Shown piece after piece: positions 24,386 through 36,411 of a stretch of 64,000 bases of DNA. The notes beneath the pieces are model-generated. The model was not told where the DNA came from. It searched no databases and saw nothing but the letters and a program-made list of their open reading frames with translations. The DNA comes from Rheum nobile (lineage: Eukaryota; Streptophyta; Magnoliopsida; Caryophyllales; Polygonaceae). Where the stretch lies: assembly GCA_027886185.1 (NCBI GenBank), contig WOAB01000109.1:7978501-8042500 (forward strand), given 5' to 3'. Every line of letters begins with the position of its first letter. Position 1 is the first letter of the stretch. A program made the translations under genes and the position numbers.

Positions 24386-25514
24386 CATTTTTATGTTGCT
24401 AATGGACAACCATATCATACATGAAAAAATTATTTCACACAACAATATTGGTCATACATTTTGATTCTCTACATCCTCATTGCATAGTAGACACTATATA
24501 CTCATTTAGGTATCAATAAAAATATAGTGTTTTTCGACATGACTATTAATATTGCAACATTAAATTTGTACTTCCAACGTCAATTCTTCCTCATGATCAG
24601 TTTATGTCCGTCACAACACCAAGATTTATTAGCAAGTAAGGATTGGATATCAAATAAAAAAATATAATACTTCAACCAATATTATATACAAGTTTGGTGC
24701 AAGGCACATATACTAAGCTATTGTATGTCCAATAAGAGAACAAAATTAATGTTTTATTAGATATTTTAAAAAAGTGTTCTATTTGTAGGGTTTTAACTCA
24801 ACCTAAGGTCGGACTTTCAATTTTAAAGTTGTCTGGGTGAATAAAAATTGATGGCCCTTGTTAATAATTTAACACATATATATATTACATAATTCTCAAT
24901 TAATATAAAAATAAGACATTGTTGTATATTACACCAGAAACGTTGAATAATCCACGATTAGAACAAAAGTAGAGATATAACAACAATGTATTATAATAAT
25001 TATAGTATATATATAACTAGTTAACTACCTGTTGCAGTTCAAGAAAATAAGCAATCCCATGTAATATATAATATGCACAATTCAAAGAATCCTCACAAGT
25101 TGCAATTCAAGCAAGCAAAGCAAATAAGGAATTCCATTACTGTGTAAGGATTCAAATACTCAACAATGTAAACTGGAATAAATTTTAAAGTAGAAGTAAG
25201 AAATTTACATACCTCTGCCAAATTAACGTTGATTTTCCACCATAAAAGTTGAACTTTGTAATTTTCGTATGGCCTAATTGGAAAATTAAAAAAAATTGGA
25301 TATTAAATAGTAAGAAAAACAAGAAAGAAGAGAAGGATAGACATAGGCTTTCATAGTTCATGTTTTACAAACTTTTCGTATTCAAATCATAGCCATCTGG
25401 GATTGGAAAATTGGGAACATGTGTTGATTGCTATTAATTGCGTATTTTAGAATCGAACATGGGCATAACTCTACTGGGAGTGGAGGTAACAGCTACTAGG
25501 CCAACTTGCTTTTT

Positions 25515-25517
<3 letters not shown>

Positions 25518-25548
<31 letters not shown>
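25518..25548. repeat. (AT)n microsatellite
   Basis: About fifteen consecutive AT dinucleotides. Confidence 0.95.
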
Positions 25549-25551
<3 letters not shown>

Positions 25552-27088
25552 CTAGTACTAATATACATTTATAAAATATATATTGGACCGTTAGGAATTT
25601 TGGGCCCTAGGCCAGCGTCCATATTGCCCCTGTTGCTGGGTCGGGCATGGTTCAAACGAACAGGTTAAACCTCATCAGATCGACGTGCGACGCATGAGGA
25701 ATCTTTCCTTACCTAGCGGAAGGGGAACGAGTTCGACAACGAGATGAAGACGATAGCGTTGGGCTCTTGAAACCGGAGCTGGAACCTATCGATGAAAGGA
25801 AAGTGGAGAAACGTGAAGGATGAGGACAAGTTTATGATTCACTGGTGTGCTTCCTCAACTTTTTTCAAGGGTAACACTTTTAATTTTTCATTTTACTCCT
25901 TAGTACAATGAAACATTACAAAAAATACACCAATCACAATTACAAATGAAACCTCTTAATATTCATTTTCAAAGGATATATTTGTATAACCAAACGGCCC
26001 TTAATGTATACTTATACTCAGTCGGCCATGTCATGTAATAGCCCAAATTATCTAGTTTATATTTTAGGTCAGTAATTGTAAATATTAGATCTCGGAACCT
26101 AGACCTTATGTCCAAACGCGCGTCGGTTATAAATTAAACTCACCCAACGTATAGATGACAACTAGATCGGATGTGGGTGCGATTGCTCTTACCTGACCGG
26201 TCTATTATTCACGAGTTTAATTCTAGTAGAATTGAAGAAACATCAATTGTTAAATTAACGGTTAAGATTATTCTTTTTATCTTTCCATCTCAATCAATAA
26301 TTATTTCCTTTCAAATTCTTTAACATAATTTATTTTTTTAGAATAGAATTTTAAGTTCTACTCATAAATATTCTCTACAACTCTAACGGAATATGACGGA
26401 TCAATCACCAACTCATTTTCATTCCGTACTAATTAAGAAGCCTTTGTTCCAAAATGAAACGAATGATCATTTTTTAATATGCACAACACATTTCCCACCA
26501 ATGGCCGTAATTGTCTACCACTCAGAAAAGCAAAAGTGATTGAAAATACTAGATGGGATAAACTGCATATTGCAAATTTATTTACACCACTTTGTCTTTG
26601 TGTGCATGGAGAAGGGAGGGGGTCGGAATATGGAAAAAATGTATTAATTGTTTGTGTTGTACATTTTGCTCCATCATATAAATAAACTAGGCCTTTAAGC
26701 CCATGTTTCACACATGTCATGATGGATGCGTTATGGTAAATTTTGTAGTTATGTTTTATAAAATATGTTTTTGATAATTTTAGCTATTATTAACTTATAA
26801 ACATTTCCAAGGTGATTGACTTTTTTTGTGAATAGTAAATAAATCGTATAATTCATTTTATTATGTAGGCAATACAAAAATTAGAGCAAATACCACATTT
26901 TTTCTCATAATATATCAATTTTGAGTTTATATGATTGCGTAGAATTTGGGTTTGTCGTACCAGAATGTATATTTTTTGTTAGGGGATGTCGGTTTATTTA
27001 TAATTATTTTTTGTTGTAAAATATTATAGTTTAATTTATACGAAACCTAGATAGTTCACTACGTGATTCGAACGGGCCAAAAATATAA

Positions 27089-27675
27089 TTATTTGTGTTT
27101 GTATAATACTTAAATAATAAAATTGCATTGGTGTGTATCTCGTGCGAAGTACCCATACTTTTAAGTTATATGCCCATCTTGATATTTACAAAATTTATCT
27201 CATGCGAAGCATGGGCATATACCATCATAATGCATAACATTTTAATATGGACGTAGCTAGGTGGAAGTACCCGTGCTTCATACAGGACAAAATATTTCAT
27301 CTTATTGTTGTTTTTAATATTTAATAAGTTTAATATAGTTTTATTTTTATTTTATTTTATTGACGATGCGTGATTGTTACCCTTTTTTATTGTCATTAAA
27401 ATATTTTTTATTGTCGTCATTATTTGTATTTGTATAATACATAAATAATAAAATTGCATTAGTGTGTATCTCGTGCGAAGTACCCGTGCGAAGTACCCAT
27501 ACTTTTAAGTTATATGTTCATCCCGATATTTACAAAATTTATCTTGTGCAAAGCAAGGGCATATACCATCAGAATGCATAACATTTTAATATGGATGTTG
27601 CTTGATGGACGTAGCTAGGTGGAAGTACCCGTAGCTTGATGGACGTAGCTAGTTCTAGGAGGTTGACCCCGTGCT
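27089..27675 (+). repeat. Direct duplication with CGTGCGAAG/CTTCGCATG words
   Basis: Copy 1 (about 27089-27285) and copy 2 (about 27421-27675) share TTGTATAATAC.TAAATAATA, GTGTGTATCTCGTGCGAAG, TTTAAGTTATATG and GGACGTAGCTAGGTGGAAG. Inverted CGTGC/GCACG-like words (GTGCGAAG, GTGCTTCGCA) recur. Such motifs are frequent in plant interspersed repeats; the family is not identified. Confidence 0.75.
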
Positions 27676-28085
27676 TCGCATGGGACAAATATAGTGTTTT
27701 AGTGATTTGTTTTTAAATTTATCTACACAAATTAGTACTTTATCTTTTATTAAAAAAATACTACTTCATTTTTCAATATTTTGTTTTGATGTTGAAAACT
27801 ATTAATACGTGTAGTAATTTATTAAAAATAAATAAAAAATGGAATATACGTACGACGGAGTATTTAGATAAATAGATCCCAAGAAAAAGGTGAAATGTTC
27901 CTAAATGGTATTTTTATATTACAATTAGCAAAGGCAAGCTTGTACCTTTACCTTTATGGGGTTATGGGTTTCAAAATGCAACCTTTCTCAGAGATTGAAA
28001 ACCAGGCTCACCCACCAACATAATCTAATACGACCACTTTTGACAGCCAAATGTTTGCACAAAAAGCCAAAATTATGGCAAAATA

Positions 28086-28313
28086 TAAGACCATCTTTAA
28101 TGGTGGGAATGGACTTGAGTATCATAAGCATTTAAAAAATAAAATTCAGAAAAATGTCAGTATTTTTGTTTGAATAAAAAAATGAGTATCATGCAGGTGA
28201 TACTCACTTGTTATTATTATATTGATTTTCTGAAAATTTCTGACATTAAATTTTCTTTTCTTTTTTTAAAATCCTTATGGTACTCTTAGTACCACCATTA
28301 TAGATGGACTAAG
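28086..28313. mobile_element. MITE with degenerate terminal inverted repeats
   Basis: The left end AGACCATCTTTAATGGTGG... mirrors the right end ...CCACCATTATAGATGGACT, and the inverted similarity extends inward about 45 bp (GAGTATCATAAG against the reverse of CTTATGGTACTC). A central palindrome TGAGTATCAT...GTGATACTCA is near 28181-28207. The size and structure suit a hAT- or Mutator-type MITE. The target duplication is not resolved. Confidence 0.65.
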
Positions 28314-28870
28314 TGTTGATATAGAGTGCCATTATTCACCAATAAAAGAGAGAAAGGTTTTTTTTATTACAAGTAAAAGAGAGAAAGGTTGACAGCAAGC
28401 TTGATATTGCGTAGCAAGTGACCAAAAAATCCACTCCACTCTTCTCTTTGCTACATCTTCAAGGTTTACAATTGATGGGCGTGAATGCATAAATCCAAAT
28501 GCTTATTACCATTGAATACCAAAAAAAACAAATAAAATGTGCAAGTTTCACTACTTCCAGTAACATAACAAAATTAACTGTCAACTAACCAACTATTTGG
28601 TCAAGCAAGAACTCTCAATCAATTGTCATGCAAAATACATGGCAAGCTGCAATGGAAGTTTTATCAATGTTACCCAGCAAAAACACACACACGAAAAGAA
28701 CACACAACCAATGCTCTTCTAGCCTAGCCAAACAAAACAAATTGAAGATAAACAATGTCTAAACCACCAACAAAGTACCAATCCAGCTTGTTTGATGTTA
28801 AATGGGGTAAAATTATTTTGACTAATGAGATAAAGAGATATTAGAAATTTAAAATGATATGAGAAAAAAA
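28314..28870. other. Non-coding stretch
   Basis: Contains a short direct duplication of AAAAGAGAGAAAGGTT (about 28346 and 28375). Otherwise nothing recognised. Confidence 0.5.
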
Positions 28871-29345
28871 TCAATTGAAAAGGGTTGTATATATATGTAT
28901 GACGATCTCCGGCTGCATCCTGCTTTTGTCTCCACCGACGGAGATGACGGTTGCGAAGTCCGATCCTCTTCGATTCGACGAGACAGTGACTTTCACCACC
29001 AAGTCGTCGACAATGTAGTCGAAGGAGCATATGGAGTAAGACCGGCGGCGGTCTGCGACGGTGAAATCAGTTGAAGGACGGAGATGGCTGACGCTTCCGA
29101 TCTCAATGCTAAAGCTCCCACTCCGGCTAGTTGAGTTCGGCGCCATCTCCGTAGAGGCGATATTGTTCATGAGCTTTGTTTCGGACACAAAGATCGACGA
29201 TCAACAGAGAGGACACGTATGGTTGGTCGCTAGCCAGGCATCGATACATTCGGCGTGGAAGACGTGGCAACATACAGGAAGGAGCCGAAGCCTATCTTGC
29301 AGCTCAAATTTGGAGAGGCAGTTGGCACAAGGACATGGAATGTAT
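28871..29345 (-). pseudogene. RING-H2 (ATL-type) E3 ubiquitin ligase fragment
   Basis: ATL proteins are membrane-anchored E3 ubiquitin ligases. On the minus strand, about 29340-29205 encodes a complete C3H2C3 RING-H2 finger: CANCLSKFELQDRLRLLPVC, then CHVFHAECIDAW and CPLC. The next codon is TGA, matching an expected Arg (CGA) after CPLC, so one C-to-T change ends the frame. The C-terminal tail stays open (29188-28871) with SSIFVSET and RRRSYSICSFDYIVDD. The upstream transmembrane and GLD region of ATL proteins is missing. This is a gene fragment, the only host-type gene sequence recognised in the window. Confidence 0.75.
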
Positions 29346-30138
29346 ATATATATTACTAAAGAATTCGCCTCATTTTATTATCATATTCAGCGTTTTTTGA
29401 AAGATATCATATCACATTGAGCGTTTAGAGGCGCTTAGACTGAAATTGAACGATTCTAATTAATTGAATTTATTATGTATTGAGAGTGTAGAAGTTGTAG
29501 AGAGTCTGTACCGGGCAAATATGTATTTTATTGGATATTTAATTGATGGTTACATGGACTTTAAGGTGATGTGGGCAATTTGACATGCGTTTAAACTCCA
29601 CCTTTCGGTCCTTTCAGTTCCTTTTATTTATGATATGTGTTTTTCTCTTTTAAAAGTTGAATGTGGAATGTGGGAGGAATGTGAAAAGCTAGAATGTGGA
29701 AGGAAGATGGTCGATTAAAATTAAATTAAATCTGGAAATAAAAGTTAACTAACCCAATATTGGAATTCATAAATTCATTCAATGCTGGGAAAAATGTTAA
29801 CTTAATAGGATATTAGATAGATTAGATTATATTAGGATTAGGATTAGGATTTGAGCTAGGTAGGGACTTAGATTTTAGCGATGGGCCTCAAAAATTTTGA
29901 ACTAGCCTTTGGGCCCATTCGAGCCAGGTAGGGATTTAGATTATAGCAATATGGGCCTCAAAAAAAGTTGGTTAAGCCTTTGGGCCCTTTAATCCTTTGG
30001 TTTTATCTTTAAAAGTTAGCATTCAATGACCTAGAATGCTAACTTTAGAGTCCAATCATATGGATAAATGCGAATTACGGGCACGACAATTCTAAAAACA
30101 GAGGCACACATGCAAGTCTTAAAAAGCAATTGTGTTTT
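29346..30138. other. Intergenic, with a small tandem duplication
   Basis: A roughly 68-bp tandem duplication lies at 29852-29988: GAGC(T/C)AGGTAGGGA.TTAGATT and GCCTTTGGGCCC recur in both copies. Nothing else recognised. Confidence 0.6.
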
Positions 30139-30512
30139 AAAAACTACCAAAAATAATTCTAACTTTCACTAATAGACCAAAAATAATCTCAACTTTCAAG
30201 TCAATCAAAAATAATTCCAACTTTGAATCCATGAACCAAAAATAGCACAAATGATTTTTTTCAGTTAAAATTCCAATTAATCCGATAATGTGTACTCGAG
30301 GTCTCTTTATAGTTGGACGTTGTAAGTGATCCTCCTTTGTACAAGATCTATTTAGGTGCAAAGTTGTTATTGAATTAGCCGAAATTTCAACCGAAAAAAT
30401 CATTTGTCCTATTTTTGGTTCATGGATTCAAAGTTGGGATTATTTTTGGTTGACTTAAGTTGGGATTTCTTTTGTCTATTAGTGAAAGTTGGGATCATTT
30501 TTGGTAATTTTT
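30139..30512. mobile_element. MITE with about 100-bp terminal inverted repeats
   Basis: The left arm (AAAAACTACCAAAAATAATT..., to about 30245) is mirrored by the right arm (...GATCATTTTTGGTAATTTTT, from about 30405). Blocks such as CAACTTTCACTAATAGAC and CTTTGAATCCATGAACCAAA occur in both arms in inverted order. Long imperfect arms with a short unique middle suggest a Mutator-type or foldback MITE. The flanking 9-mers TTGTGTTTT and CCTTGTTTT are only partly alike, so the target duplication is uncertain. Confidence 0.8.
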
Positions 30513-30583
30513 CCTTGTTTTTCTTAAGTTAGGAGTTCAAAGTATCAGACGGTGAAAGATTATGTCGTCAATACACTGGAGAC

Positions 30584-30965
30584 GTGAGTGTACAAGCGCA
30601 TATATTTTTGGTGGAATTCTATCCTAAAATTAATTGGCTACTGGAGGAGTAATCCATTAAACTTATATATTAGACATTGATATCCATTCACTTCCGATGT
30701 GGAATGGGCTTTATGTTCCAACACGCCCCCGCAAGTGCAACCCAAGACCGAACCCACTCTAATACCATGTGAAAGAGTTTAGGGACTGATAGACTGGGGG
30801 TGTAAACGTACGAGCGCACATGCACTATATGCCCAGTACATAATCCCAGTGAGTTTCCATCCTAAAAACCAATTGACAATAGGAGGAGTAATCCACTAAG
30901 CTTATATATTAGGCATTGATATCCATCCACTTCCGATGTGGAATGGACTTTATGTTCCAACACGT
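30584..30965 (+). repeat. Direct repeat of about 150 bp
   Basis: Copy 1 (about 30584-30725) and copy 2 (about 30795-30965) share GAGGAGTAATCCA.TAA, CTTATATATTAG.CATTGA and CTTCCGATGTGGAATGG, ending TTTATGTTCCAACACG. Between them lies CACTCTAATACCATGTG. The family was not identified. Confidence 0.75.
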
Positions 30966-31180
30966 ACATATTTGGTAAATTGCGAGATCGATAATCGGCA
31001 ACCGGACAAAACCGAGATAAAAACAAACAAACAAAAAAACAAGGGGAAATTAAACAAAACAATCAAGAAACCAACACAAAACTTGAGACTAGAGTGAGTA
31101 AAGCACTTAGCGAACAGTAGTGTTGTTGGAAGCATGTCATACGGGAAATCTCTTAGGAAAGTTCAAAGTAGACCACCTCG

Positions 31181-31453
31181 ATGTTGCCCCCACCTGATTG
31201 GGAGATTTTCAACAGCCTCAAGTACGACCTCAACCAAAACGAATCCATCCACACACTAGATCGACTCCACAATTGCCTAGAAGAATTTACACCACGGCTT
31301 GAACCAAACGGATACGAAAGGAATTGTATGGTTCAAAGAGTTTTAATTTCGGAGGCATTGATTTGGGTGATTTTTGGTTTAGATAAAATATTGTTTAAGA
31401 GTCTATTCGACACGACTGATTACCAACTTATGCTAGCTTACATTGCAAAATAA
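31181..31453 (+). CDS. Unrecognised 90-codon open frame
   Basis: Open from MLPPPDWEIFNSLKYDLN to DYQLMLAYIAK. It has balanced composition, unlike neighbouring chance frames, with LHNCLEEFTPRLEP and an aromatic/hydrophobic stretch ALIWVIFGLDKILF. No known domain is recognised. It lies 70 bp upstream of the Sirevirus B1 insertion. It may be an exon or gene fragment, or chance; no promoter or splice signals are evident. Confidence 0.3.
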   Translation: MLPPPDWEIFNSLKYDLNQNESIHTLDRLHNCLEEFTPRLEPNGYERNCMVQRVLISEALIWVIFGLDKILFKSLFDTTDYQLMLAYIAK

Positions 31454-31523
31454 GCTCTTGTGTATGTTGAATGATATTCTTAGCTTAAGAAGCTGATGGG
31501 AGATGAAGGAGCTGATGGAAGCG

Positions 31524-32429
31524 TGTTGAATTCCTTAGGTTTTGATGGTAACAAACATTCAACTAATATGGGTACTAAGTGTTTCAGGAACAAAGACAGT
31601 TATCTCAGGGAACCATTGCAGTGAAGGATCACAGAGGGAACAAAGCTCTGTTCATGTGATTTGTTACCTCTCAAGGAACATCAGTGACGAACAAGATCAA
31701 GGCTGCAAATGAAAGGAAGAAATACAGCGTGTTGATTATGGAAACAAATCAAGAAGTACACGCGGTAAAGGATTGAAGACTTTGGCTCCAAGGATCAAGC
31801 CGGATCGAGAAGATATGGAGAGAGAAGAAGCCCGATCGTGTTATCTTAGGAGATCTTTCCCAAGATAAGATAATTGGAGAGAGAAGATTACTATCCATTC
31901 CGATTAGATTAATGAAGGAACTCCTTCCTTAATTAATTTATTCGGTTGGGATATTATTCTTCTAACAAAATCATATCTTCTTGTAAACCTAGTGATAGAA
32001 ATCTTATCTTGTTATAATTGGGGTTTAGCCGAGTTGTATTTAAGTGAAGTGAGGATTCATTTCTAGGTACGACTAAGAACGAAGAAAAGAAAAAGAAAGA
32101 GCGTGAAGTGTTTGTGAGTCTTTGAGGGTTGAGTTCGATTCATCGTTGCAGAAGAGTCTTCGAGTCTAGCTGGTTGTTTAGAGGTCGAAGTCCAGGATGC
32201 AAGTGTAATCGAGCAAGAAATCAATAAGACAAGTACACGCTTCAAAATCCTCTCAAGCGGAAGCTTGAAGGTAGTGATTTTTCCTTGAAAAGCTAGTTTT
32301 GCTAATCAGGGTTTCCACTATATATCGTGAGTTCGTTCGTTCGTTATCTTTCTTGCTATATTAAATCCGCTGCAACTTTTGTGGGAACAAAGCTTCTGTT
32401 CCCTTAGACGTAACTCTAACGATCCAACA
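31524..32429 (+). repeat. 5' LTR of Sirevirus B1
   Basis: Starts TGTTGAATTCCTTAGG and ends GATCCAACA. Near its 3' end, CCGCTGCAAC precedes the hairpin GGGAACA/TGTTCCC (32383-32389 and 32397-32403). Confidence 0.93.
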
Positions 32430-32430
32430 A

Positions 32431-32443
32431 TTGGTATCAGAGC
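32431..32443 (+). other. Primer-binding site of B1
   Basis: TTGGTATCAGAGC one base after the LTR, of tRNA-iMet type. Confidence 0.9.
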
Positions 32444-32485
32444 CTGGTGCTCTAGATTATTTTCGTTACAGAATTTGCAGGAAAG

Positions 32486-34441
32486 ATGTCGTCGTCAAGC
32501 AACGCAATCGGTGATTCATTCTGGAAGCCACCAATTCTGAAGGCCGGTGAATATGACTGGTGGGTGGAGCAAATTGAGTCACACATCTGTTCCCTTGATG
32601 GACAGATCTGGAGAGTCGTTGAAGTTGGACCTTTGGCTATCAAAAATGAGAAGGATCAGACGAAGCCAAAACCAAAGGTCGACTACACCGATGATGACTG
32701 GAAGAAGTTGGAGAAAAACAACAGGGCCAAGAAGATCCTTCACATGGCTCTTCTTCCCTCTGATCTCAAGAAAATCATGAGCTATAAGACTGCCAATGAG
32801 ATCTGGGATGCCTTGAAACGCCTTCATCAAGGAAATAAAGATGCCAAGAAGAACATGATTCTCTCTCTGATAAAGGAGTACGACCAAGTCTCTCAGGGAA
32901 AAGATGAACACATTCAGGAGTACTACTCCAGATTCCAGGGGCTAATTGGTCAGCTTCAGTTCCTTAGTGAAGCAATGCCAGACTGGAAGCTGACTCACCA
33001 CTTCATGCAAGGCCTCAACTCTCAGTGGGATGCCATTGCTCTTGCTCTTTACTCTCAGACAGATGTCAAGACTCTTACCATGGAAGAGGTTGTTGCTAAG
33101 CTAGAAAGCAACGCCTCTGTCTATAATCACAAGCTGAACAAGAAGGGAGAGGAGAAGGCGAAGAGCATTGCCTTAAAGGTGGAAAGGGCATTTGACTTGT
33201 CCCAAGTCGAAGATGAAGATAAAGATGGTGATGAAGATGTTGCGCTCATCACAAGAGCCATGAGGAAGATATGGTCTCGAAACAAGGATTCGTCGAGTTC
33301 CTCCAAAGGGAACAAAGACCTAAGAGATGTGGTGTGCTACCACTGTCATAACAAGGGACATATGGCCAGAAACTGCTTCAAGAAAAAGGCAGGAATGCCT
33401 CCAGCAAATGAAGGAAAGCAGGCAATGGTTGCCACCTAGGGAGACTCAGACTCAGATGACGAAGATTCGTCACACTCCAGGGATGTCTGCTTGATGGCCA
33501 TTGAAGAGCCAAATGAATCAAAGGGAGAGGTACTCAACGATGAGGTAACTGAATCTGATCCAGTATCAAGCTTAAAAAACAAATCTAAGGAGAGCTTGAT
33601 ATCTCTCATTAAGAAACTTGTTCATAAGAATAGTCTTTTTAGTGAACAAATTGAAGAGAAAGATGAATCGATCTCAAGTTTGATCGAAGAAAATCAGGGT
33701 TGGGCTGACAAAGTGCTCAATCTTGAGAAAGGTTCATCCTCCCCTTCAAACTCTTGCATTGAGTGTCCTAAACTCACTGAAAAGATTACGTCTCTGAAGT
33801 CCTCTGTTTCCTCACTCGAGGCTGAGTCATTAATGTTGAAACTAGGAAATGCAAAACTTTCTAGTGATCTAACCAAACTCAGTGAGGAACAGAAGGACAA
33901 GCCAAAAGACATTGTCTTTGTTGCAGCCAAGAATGAAAAGAAGACTGAGTCAAAGGAAGTGCCTCGCTTTGGGATTGGCTATCAACCCAAACTTCCTGTT
34001 GATGGAACCAAGCAAAAAGGCTCTAAAGTCAAAGGAAAACAGTATGTAAAAGAAAAGGGGGACAGTTCCTCCGGAGGGAACAAAGGCAAAGACTATTCAA
34101 ACTCGATTGAGGAGGGCAAGGCTTGGTACCATGGACAGAAGGCTCATGTCATCTGGTTGAAGCAATCTCAAAGCAGTAAGTCCAATAATATTGATTTTCA
34201 TTCAAGGATTGCTAACAAAAATATTTGGTCTGGAAAGAGCAAGTATGTCGATCTAAAGTGCCACAGGGTATGTTGGTATTGTGGGCATTCTGGTCACTAC
34301 AAACATGAGTGTCTTTTGAAGCAACACAATGAGGAGATTGCTCGCACAACAAGGGAGCAAATGAATGTTGAACCTCTAAAGATTAGATATGTTGCTCCCA
34401 CACCCAGAAAGCATAAGTTTGTCTGGGTTCGCAAGAACTAA
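32486..34441 (+). CDS. Gag of Sirevirus B1 with one in-frame UAG
   Basis: About 650 codons. Start chosen at MSSSSNAIGDSFWKPPIL, 43 bp after the primer site. Order: UBN2-type gag core (residues about 20-210; YDWWVEQIESH, EIWDALKRLHQGN, LTHHFMQGLNSQWDAIALAL), first zinc knuckle CYHCHNKGHMARNC (about 33338-33380), a UAG at 33437-33439 after MVAT, an acidic Ser-rich stretch, a coiled-coil-like region rich in Lys/Glu/Leu (33560-33930), a Gly/Lys linker and a second knuckle CWYCGHSGHYKHEC (about 34268-34310). Everything after the UAG stays open for 334 codons. In B2 the UAG codon is TGG. So this is either a single nonsense change or a readthrough site. Confidence 0.85.
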
Positions 34442-35533
34442 CTCTTTCTGTGCAGGATAAAGTGAGGAAAGTTCCCGGTATTTCATTCGTACAAAGGTCA
34501 GGTACTTGACAGGGAACAAAGCGAGTCTCACCTCACTCCTGCAGGAATGGTTGAGACTCAAAGGCCTGGTAACAGAGGTAAAGGAAATGGAGATGTGAAT
34601 AAGGACTTAATGACTAAAGTATTCCTTGTTTGAATACTCAGGTACCATGTACATCTAGGAAAGACATCACTGTGTCAAGAAAAATTGGCATACAGGGAAA
34701 CTTGTTGATCAGAGGATCAAACGCCAGTATTCTCATTAGGACACTTGTTGGGGAACTCTACATTCAGTTCCATACGAAGCCTGGTTTGTTCCCCTAACTA
34801 CATGTCTATTTGTTGTGTTCCCTTGATGATTGGCTAAATTACATGGTAAAGTGTAAAAGGTTAATCATCATGTCTTGGTCTGCATTTCTCCTCTTGATCA
34901 TTAGTTGAACGACTTGCTTAGACTCATGCTAATACTTCACTTATGTGCAAAATCTCATGCATGTTTTTCTATGCTATCTTGTTAATACATGGTTCAGCTT
35001 TCTTTCGGCCCAAAAGAGTCAACTTGATGCATTGATCCCTCATTATAAGCCCAAATGATTGTTGACTCTGCATCTTACCTTAGCCATCATGCTTGATGCT
35101 TCCTATGAGCCCCTCTAATCATCCACATCTGGGAGCCTCTCATTCATGATTAAACATTATTAAAAATTCTCGTATATGTTTATGTGTGATGTTCTTTGTA
35201 CCCTCTCTGGTAACATTACCCCCGCATCACACTCCTCTACTTTTTCGGAAAGTCAAAAATACGAATTGTCGCCTCTGTGGTCTGTGGCTGGGATTTGACA
35301 GGTATGATGTGTAATGATGGCTTACAACTGCTTGAGAAGTGTTCGTGCATAAAAGTTGATGTGGTGGTTGTGTGATGGTTGTTGCGCTTGAGATTTTGTG
35401 GGCTTTGATGGATTTGGACAGAATCTTTTACAAGATCTATTTTTGGAAGATATCTTATTGGCTGTGATCTTGGAAAAATAAGGAAAGAGGAGGATTTGGA
35501 GTAATACCCTTTGCACTTGAAAAGATATAGAGA
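34442..35533 (+). other. Post-gag region of B1 where pol is missing
   Basis: There is no pol homology between the gag stop and the hairpin. The stretch from about 34740 (GGGGAACTCTACATTCAGTTCC... and GATTGGCTAAATTACATGG) resembles the sequence just after the pol stop in element A. The deletion therefore removed pol but kept its 3' flank. Confidence 0.7.
35015..35069 (+). promoter_or_regulatory. Conserved post-gag hairpin, B1
   Basis: Perfect 9-bp arms AGAGTCAAC (35015-35023) and GTTGACTCT (35061-35069), with a loop containing CCCTCATTATAAGCCC. Homologous hairpins with different stems are at 20842, 42915 and 51340. Confidence 0.75.
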
Positions 35534-35565
35534 ATGATTCTCGTGGTTACTCCCTTCCTACCTAT

Positions 35566-35892
35566 ATGGCGACTTCAGCAAAGTTACCTTATCGCTCCCT
35601 TGTACTGTTCCCAAAAAAAAAAAAAAAAAAACTGGAACACTCCAAGGTACACAAAGAGGCGACCAATGGATCCTTCTTCTACTGGTGGCTGGAGGCTTGT
35701 AACCTACACAAGGAGCAGTTTGTGTTACAAGAAGGTGTTGGTTGGGTCAAGGTTAGACGTGAGATGGAAGCTGGTGTGGAGGAAGAAGAGTCTGAAGGTG
35801 CAGACTCTGAGGGGGAACAAAAGGTGGAATCTGATTTGAGGAAGGACCGTGAGAAGTTTGTCTCGCGTAATATCTCTGTTGGCAGAACAACA
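35566..35892 (+). pseudogene. Extra 3' ORF of B1, internally deleted
   Basis: The N-terminus (MATSAKLPYRSLVLF) joins through a run of Lys codons (poly-A, 35612-35630) to a C-terminal part CNLHKEQFVLQEGVGWVKV...EEEESEGADSEGEQ. That part aligns with SNLHKMKFVLQGNEGWVKM...DSEADSSEGELNEK of the B2 ORF. The central domain (about 300 codons in B2) is lost. The open frame continues to 36069, but similarity ends near 35890. Confidence 0.7.
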
Positions 35893-36219
35893 AAGGCGTC
35901 TTACAGAGTAAGTGAATGCCTAAGTTGCTATTCATATTTCAGCTCCCTCTGCAGGCACCAGTGGTGCTTGATTCGTCTTTCTCTGGCTAACCAATCCATC
36001 TTTTGTTCCCAGCACATCTTCCCCTACTACTTTGCTTTTATTTGCTTTTGTTTCATGTGTTTGCAATGATTGGCATGTTAATCATATGTGTTACATGTTC
36101 TCATTTTGTTGTTGTCTTTACATGTAGTCTATGTTTGTGCGTTTCAATCTAATGCAAAAGGGGTTGTTTTGCTTATCCTGTTGTGGTCTTTTTCTCTCTA
36201 TCTCTTTACTTATGTTTTT

Positions 36220-36411
36220 GATGATGCCAAAAGGGGGAAAATGACATGTAGCTTTGGTTGAGGGGGAACAGAACATGGCTTCACATGCTACTGAGTTGAG
36301 GGGGAACTAACAGTATCTTAGTGGGAAACCTTTCTCTCCATAACTGTTTTTTTTCTCGTATGTATATGCTTTATTGTCAAGGATGTTTGTCACCATCAAA
36401 AAAGGGGAATT
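36220..36411 (+). promoter_or_regulatory. Duplicated polypurine tracts of B1
   Basis: GATGATGCCAAAAGGGGGAAA at 36220-36240 and CATCAAAAAAGGGGAATT next to the 3' LTR (about 36394-36411). Confidence 0.85.

Larger units (their letters stand above)
24391..28085. other. AT-rich intergenic DNA
   Basis: No supported gene. It holds an (AT)n microsatellite at 25518-25548, a GC-richer unrecognised patch near 25590-25800, and a local duplication at 27089-27675. Short open frames, such as the pair of opposite-strand frames at 26433-26720, lack recognisable motifs. Confidence 0.6.

Noticed and set aside
26433..26720. 95-codon minus-strand frame with an opposite-strand partner
   Set aside because: No motif, no supporting signals, and antisense overlap with another open frame in AT-rich DNA.
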